Under the pieces are notes generated by a model, which saw nothing but the letters and a program-made list of their open reading frames with translations, made no database searches and was not told where the DNA came from. The position numbers and the translations under genes were made by a program. Shown here piece by piece: positions 61,007 through 64,000 of a DNA stretch of 64,000 nt. The stretch comes from a bacterium (lineage in GTDB: Bacteria > Campylobacterota > Campylobacteria > Campylobacterales > Sulfurovaceae). The stretch spans positions 1-64,000 of the forward strand of contig JAHJJU010000051.1 of the NCBI GenBank assembly GCA_018822805.1, in the 5' to 3' direction. Position 1 is the first letter of the stretch. The number at the start of each line of letters is the position of its first letter.

Positions 61007-64000
61007 TTACTCATTTTCTGACTCTTTGGGAGCAATCAACTCCATCAATGCACCTATAAATGCTTCATCCGTCTCTTTTGGAGAAAGCTTATAAAATGCT
61101 TCCCATGCTGCTGATCGGTGGTCATTATAATTATCAAAATTGGTACTTTTTTCCCATTTAAAACGTACAGCATGACCAATTAAAATATCTAAAACCAAAT
61201 CGTTCTCAACATAAAAATTCGGGTTCTCTTTAAAAACCCGTGACATACTTTCTAAAGCTTCAATGTTGAGCTGACGATAATCAGGAGCATGAATTCTTTG
61301 TAACAAGGTATCTACAATTAACGCAAAACTGTGTTCACCTGCTGTTGAATCCAACGTCAACGCTGATCCCATACGATTTTGTGCATCATATTTATTACCA
61401 ATCACCAAGCCTTGACATTGTCGTAACAAATACCAAATGTCTTTATAGAATTTTTCAGAACGCAAGCCTAACATTCCTCTCTCTTCACGCCATTGTGCCC
61501 AGTTTTCAATGCTGCTCAATTCACTTGTCAATGATGTTGGTGAAAGAGACTCCAACGACAAGACCCCGGATGATTGTAAATTTTCTTGATTACGAAAATA
61601 GGTCACCTCTTCTGTAAACTCTTTTAAAATTAATCGAAGTCGATTATAAATCGAATGAGGAGCCAACCCTAAGAGCACTTCATAAGCAGCACTCATCGGT
61701 ATATTGGCTTTTCGACCAATATTCCCTATTAGAAGTTGAATAAAATACCATGTACGTAAAGTTAACATCGTCTCAAAAAGTTCCGGTTCCGTTCGTATTA
61801 ACTGTCCAAGATGTAAAATAATTTCTTGAGTCAATACGTTCTCGGCAACATTGTCACCACAAAATGCTGCGATGGTTTCTATAATAACACTGCTGCTATG
61901 TGAAGTTGAGAATGTTGCTCTTCCATCATACGCACGTCCTACACCCAAACGCTTTTGATGGATAGTAATATCCAATAAAACATCTTCTAAACGATCATCA
62001 TATTTCCCTGTTAACTCTGCTATACGACGTACAGCAACCCACTCATCACAAACGGTTGCCGACTCATAAAGTTTTTCAGCAATTGATGCGAGCGTAACCG
62101 TCCCCTCTTGGGTTAGAACTTCAAACTCTTTTCCTTGACGCTCCCACAACAACTCCAGTGCATGTGTCTTAACCAAATGATTACTGTTTCCTAATAAGGT
62201 ATAGACCAAAGAGTCATCAACATAGGTATCAAGTTCATGTATATTCTCAACTATTTGAGGTTGAGTGATATCATCAACACAAAGAGAAATACTTAACTCT
62301 TTATGTGACAACTGAGCATTTTCAAAAGCAAACCCTTTTAAGCAATCAATACGTTCTACCGACGCCTTACTTAAAAGTTCTTCTAAAGACCCTGTCTCTA
62401 TCTCTACAGTTTCACTTTCACCTTTTTTGATATCGGATAAAAGTTCAAGCAGTGCTACCCTATTAATATCCGTAAGCATCGATTCTCGTACCAACATCGG
62501 GATAATTGGCTGTTTAACGCCATCCCACTGCTTAGAAAGAAACTGCAATGACGCACGGAAATGTTCAACCAAAAGTTTGTTATCGTTACTAAAGTAAAAA
62601 CCTTCAGGGTTAAAATAATAGGGAAGAAATATCGTCTCTTTTCCCTCAAGAAGATGTAAACGTGCTGTGGTCATGGTTCGTGAAACCATTAGTGGTCTAC
62701 CCGTCAAAGAGAGTTTTTCATTTTTTCCTAAAAGCGTATGCAGTTTAGAGAGCTGACTTGCATGAGCAATCCTGATAGATTTCAACTCTTCAACCGTTTC
62801 ACTGTTAAATCCAAGCACATGAAGATGCTGTTTTACAAATTCATTCTCAGCCAAAATAGGTACCAAAGGCGTTGGATTTGATGTATACCCTATACGTTGA
62901 CGACGATTTAAAGGATCAAGATCTTCCGGAGCTAAAAGACCATCCAGCATCATATCCGATAACATGTAGAGACTCTGTGCCCACACCAAAGGTACATTTT
63001 CATTTGCCACACGTATTTGACTACCAGGAGTTTCTTTCTCTGCTTCAACCAACGCTTTAGGAACAATATAAAGCTCAGGTAAAAGCTGTTCTCCATCTTG
63101 TTCAACAAAAAGAGGTTTTAGTTTTTCATGCCAATGTTTAACTTCATCTTCATCCTCACGCATCAAAGCATCCAAAAGCAGATAGGTAAAGAAGAGAGGC
63201 CATTCCGACTCAATATCTTTAAATTCTGCCAATTCCGATGGCTCATAATGTAAACGACTTGAATCTTCTATACTGCTCTGATGTCCATCAAGTAAAAAAC
63301 GTTTACAGCCATAATTTCCAGCCAGTTTTTTAATGATTTTGTCACGGGTACGCTTAAGTAATTTTTTATCTTCTACAGCATAAGCAGGATAACCGACAAT
63401 ACTCAACAGTGCAGCATCCGTCTCTTTAGAAATAGACTCTCTTGGAAGTAAGCCTTGCAAAGTAAAACGTGAACGAGCCACATCACTAGAGATAACATGA
63501 ATTATCCCTTCCTCACTTTCAACTTCTCCAAATAGATTAAAACCATCCATTACTTCTAGTGCAGCCTTTGCCATACCTACGGAACTACCGTTAATCTCAG
63601 TTGTCCCATGATTAATCTTATTTCCTCTCTCCCAAATTCCATAGTCGGCTGTACAGTAGGTATGACTGATATAGTGCACCAAGTTTTGAACAAAATCCAC
63701 TTCATCCATGGTGTAAACAATACGCAGTCCCGAAGCCGTCATTTGTGCCATCATCAATAAAAAGAGTGAGGTTGCATCCAATTGCAGGTGCCCCCACTCG
63801 TCATCACCCACAACTGCTAGACCTGTTTTGGTTCCATATTTGGCATGTAAAGCATCCGTAGGATTGTGTGTCACTTTAAAAGTCTCAATTCTATCAGACT
63901 GTCGCATCATCGCCATCAAAAGACCCCTCATTAACTTTACGACACTTTGACTTAAGAAATAACTACGATAATGCTTCTCATCATGTTTACGATAGGCCAG
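61007..64000 (-). CDS. Phosphorylase kinase alpha/beta-like GH15-fold protein (5' end outside window)
   Basis: At least 998 residues; the frame stays open to the window edge (LAYRKHDEKHYRSYFLSQSVVKLM precedes the first internal Met, with no start), so the N-terminus is missing. The N-terminal half has the glucoamylase-like (GH15) fold of phosphorylase kinase alpha/beta subunits: DALHAKYGTKTGLAVVGDDE, WGHLQLDATSLFLLMMAQMT, DYGIWERGNKINHG, SSVGMAKAALE and RLHYEPSELAEF, all with close counterparts in KPB1/KPB2 as I remember them. The C-terminal half also matches that family (LTQEIILHLGQLIRTEPELF). The Glu of GIWERG sits where GH15 enzymes keep their acid Glu. Bacterial members are usually annotated as GH15; hydrolase or regulatory role is open. 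It leads the glk and ED operon. Confidence 0.88.
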   Translation of the reverse strand: MAYRKHDEKHYRSYFLSQSVVKLMRGLLMAMMRQSDRIETFKVTHNPTDALHAKYGTKTGLAVVGDDEWGHLQLDATSLFLLMMAQMTASGLRIVYTMDEVDFVQNLVHYISHTYCTADYGIWERGNKINHGTTEINGSSVGMAKAALEVMDGFNLFGEVESEEGIIHVISSDVARSRFTLQGLLPRESISKETDAALLSIVGYPAYAVEDKKLLKRTRDKIIKKLAGNYGCKRFLLDGHQSSIEDSSRLHYEPSELAEFKDIESEWPLFFTYLLLDALMREDEDEVKHWHEKLKPLFVEQDGEQLLPELYIVPKALVEAEKETPGSQIRVANENVPLVWAQSLYMLSDMMLDGLLAPEDLDPLNRRQRIGYTSNPTPLVPILAENEFVKQHLHVLGFNSETVEELKSIRIAHASQLSKLHTLLGKNEKLSLTGRPLMVSRTMTTARLHLLEGKETIFLPYYFNPEGFYFSNDNKLLVEHFRASLQFLSKQWDGVKQPIIPMLVRESMLTDINRVALLELLSDIKKGESETVEIETGSLEELLSKASVERIDCLKGFAFENAQLSHKELSISLCVDDITQPQIVENIHELDTYVDDSLVYTLLGNSNHLVKTHALELLWERQGKEFEVLTQEGTVTLASIAEKLYESATVCDEWVAVRRIAELTGKYDDRLEDVLLDITIHQKRLGVGRAYDGRATFSTSHSSSVIIETIAAFCGDNVAENVLTQEIILHLGQLIRTEPELFETMLTLRTWYFIQLLIGNIGRKANIPMSAAYEVLLGLAPHSIYNRLRLILKEFTEEVTYFRNQENLQSSGVLSLESLSPTSLTSELSSIENWAQWREERGMLGLRSEKFYKDIWYLLRQCQGLVIGNKYDAQNRMGSALTLDSTAGEHSFALIVDTLLQRIHAPDYRQLNIEALESMSRVFKENPNFYVENDLVLDILIGHAVRFKWEKSTNFDNYNDHRSAAWEAFYKLSPKETDEAFIGALMELIAPKESENE

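Overview
The window is AT-rich (roughly one third G+C by eye) chromosomal DNA from a free-living member of the Campylobacterota (Epsilonproteobacteria), probably close to the Sulfurimonas/Sulfurovum/Arcobacter group. The pointers are the kdsA-ribH-nusB string followed by the futalosine-pathway menaquinone gene mqnC, a MlaA-MlaC-RND trio arranged as in Campylobacter, a Csd3-type cell-shape peptidase, many REC/PAS/GGDEF/EAL and histidine-kinase genes, and strong TATAAT -10 boxes without an evident -35. I see no prophage, insertion sequence, CRISPR array or tRNA gene. The genus is an inference.

Layout. 0-10 kb: a four-gene operon with a 2573-residue modular surface protein and three type IV minor-pilin-like proteins, resembling the mshD/O/P/Q end of MSHA pilus loci but with the large protein first. 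10-13 kb: hibernation factor hpf, a small membrane protein and recG. 13-16 kb: a REC-PAS-EAL protein co-transcribed with a histidine kinase. 16-21.5 kb (minus): an M16-like protein, mqnC, nusB, ribH, kdsA and a DMT permease, interspersed with small palindromic repeats. 21.5-33.5 kb: housekeeping and envelope genes (csd3-like peptidase, DUF3108 protein, mscS, der, GGDEF-EAL protein, trpS, murI, rho, HAD phosphatase).

33.5-44.6 kb (minus): a tight nine-gene run, mlaA-mlaC-RND-anmK-amgK-two paralogous 7TM sensor kinases-murU-response regulator. It puts outer-membrane lipid transport, anhydro-MurNAc recycling by the AmgK/MurU route and two-component sensing side by side. 44.7-51 kb: a sodium/solute symporter, an Opr-type porin, the RNase P RNA gene, a HlyD-like adaptor and a molybdopterin oxidoreductase. 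51-55.3 kb (minus): rhodanese, xseA, a small membrane protein, ubiE and a DEAD-box helicase.

55.3-64 kb (minus): a complete glucose-to-pyruvate Entner-Doudoroff cluster (glk, zwf, pgl, edd, eda), led by a very large protein that resembles eukaryotic phosphorylase kinase alpha/beta subunits along its whole visible length. That gene runs off the right edge, so its start is missing. The simplest reading is that it supplies or regulates glucose release from a glucan feeding glk and the ED enzymes.

Two families of REP-like palindromes (core GTAGGGTG or GTAGGTCGG) are scattered between genes. In five cases the TAG stop codon of the neighbouring gene lies inside the GTAGG end of the repeat, which is the most unusual sequence-level pattern here. 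The strongest system-level candidates are the phosphorylase-kinase-like gene in the ED operon, the giant adhesin/minor-pilin operon and the nine-gene envelope operon.
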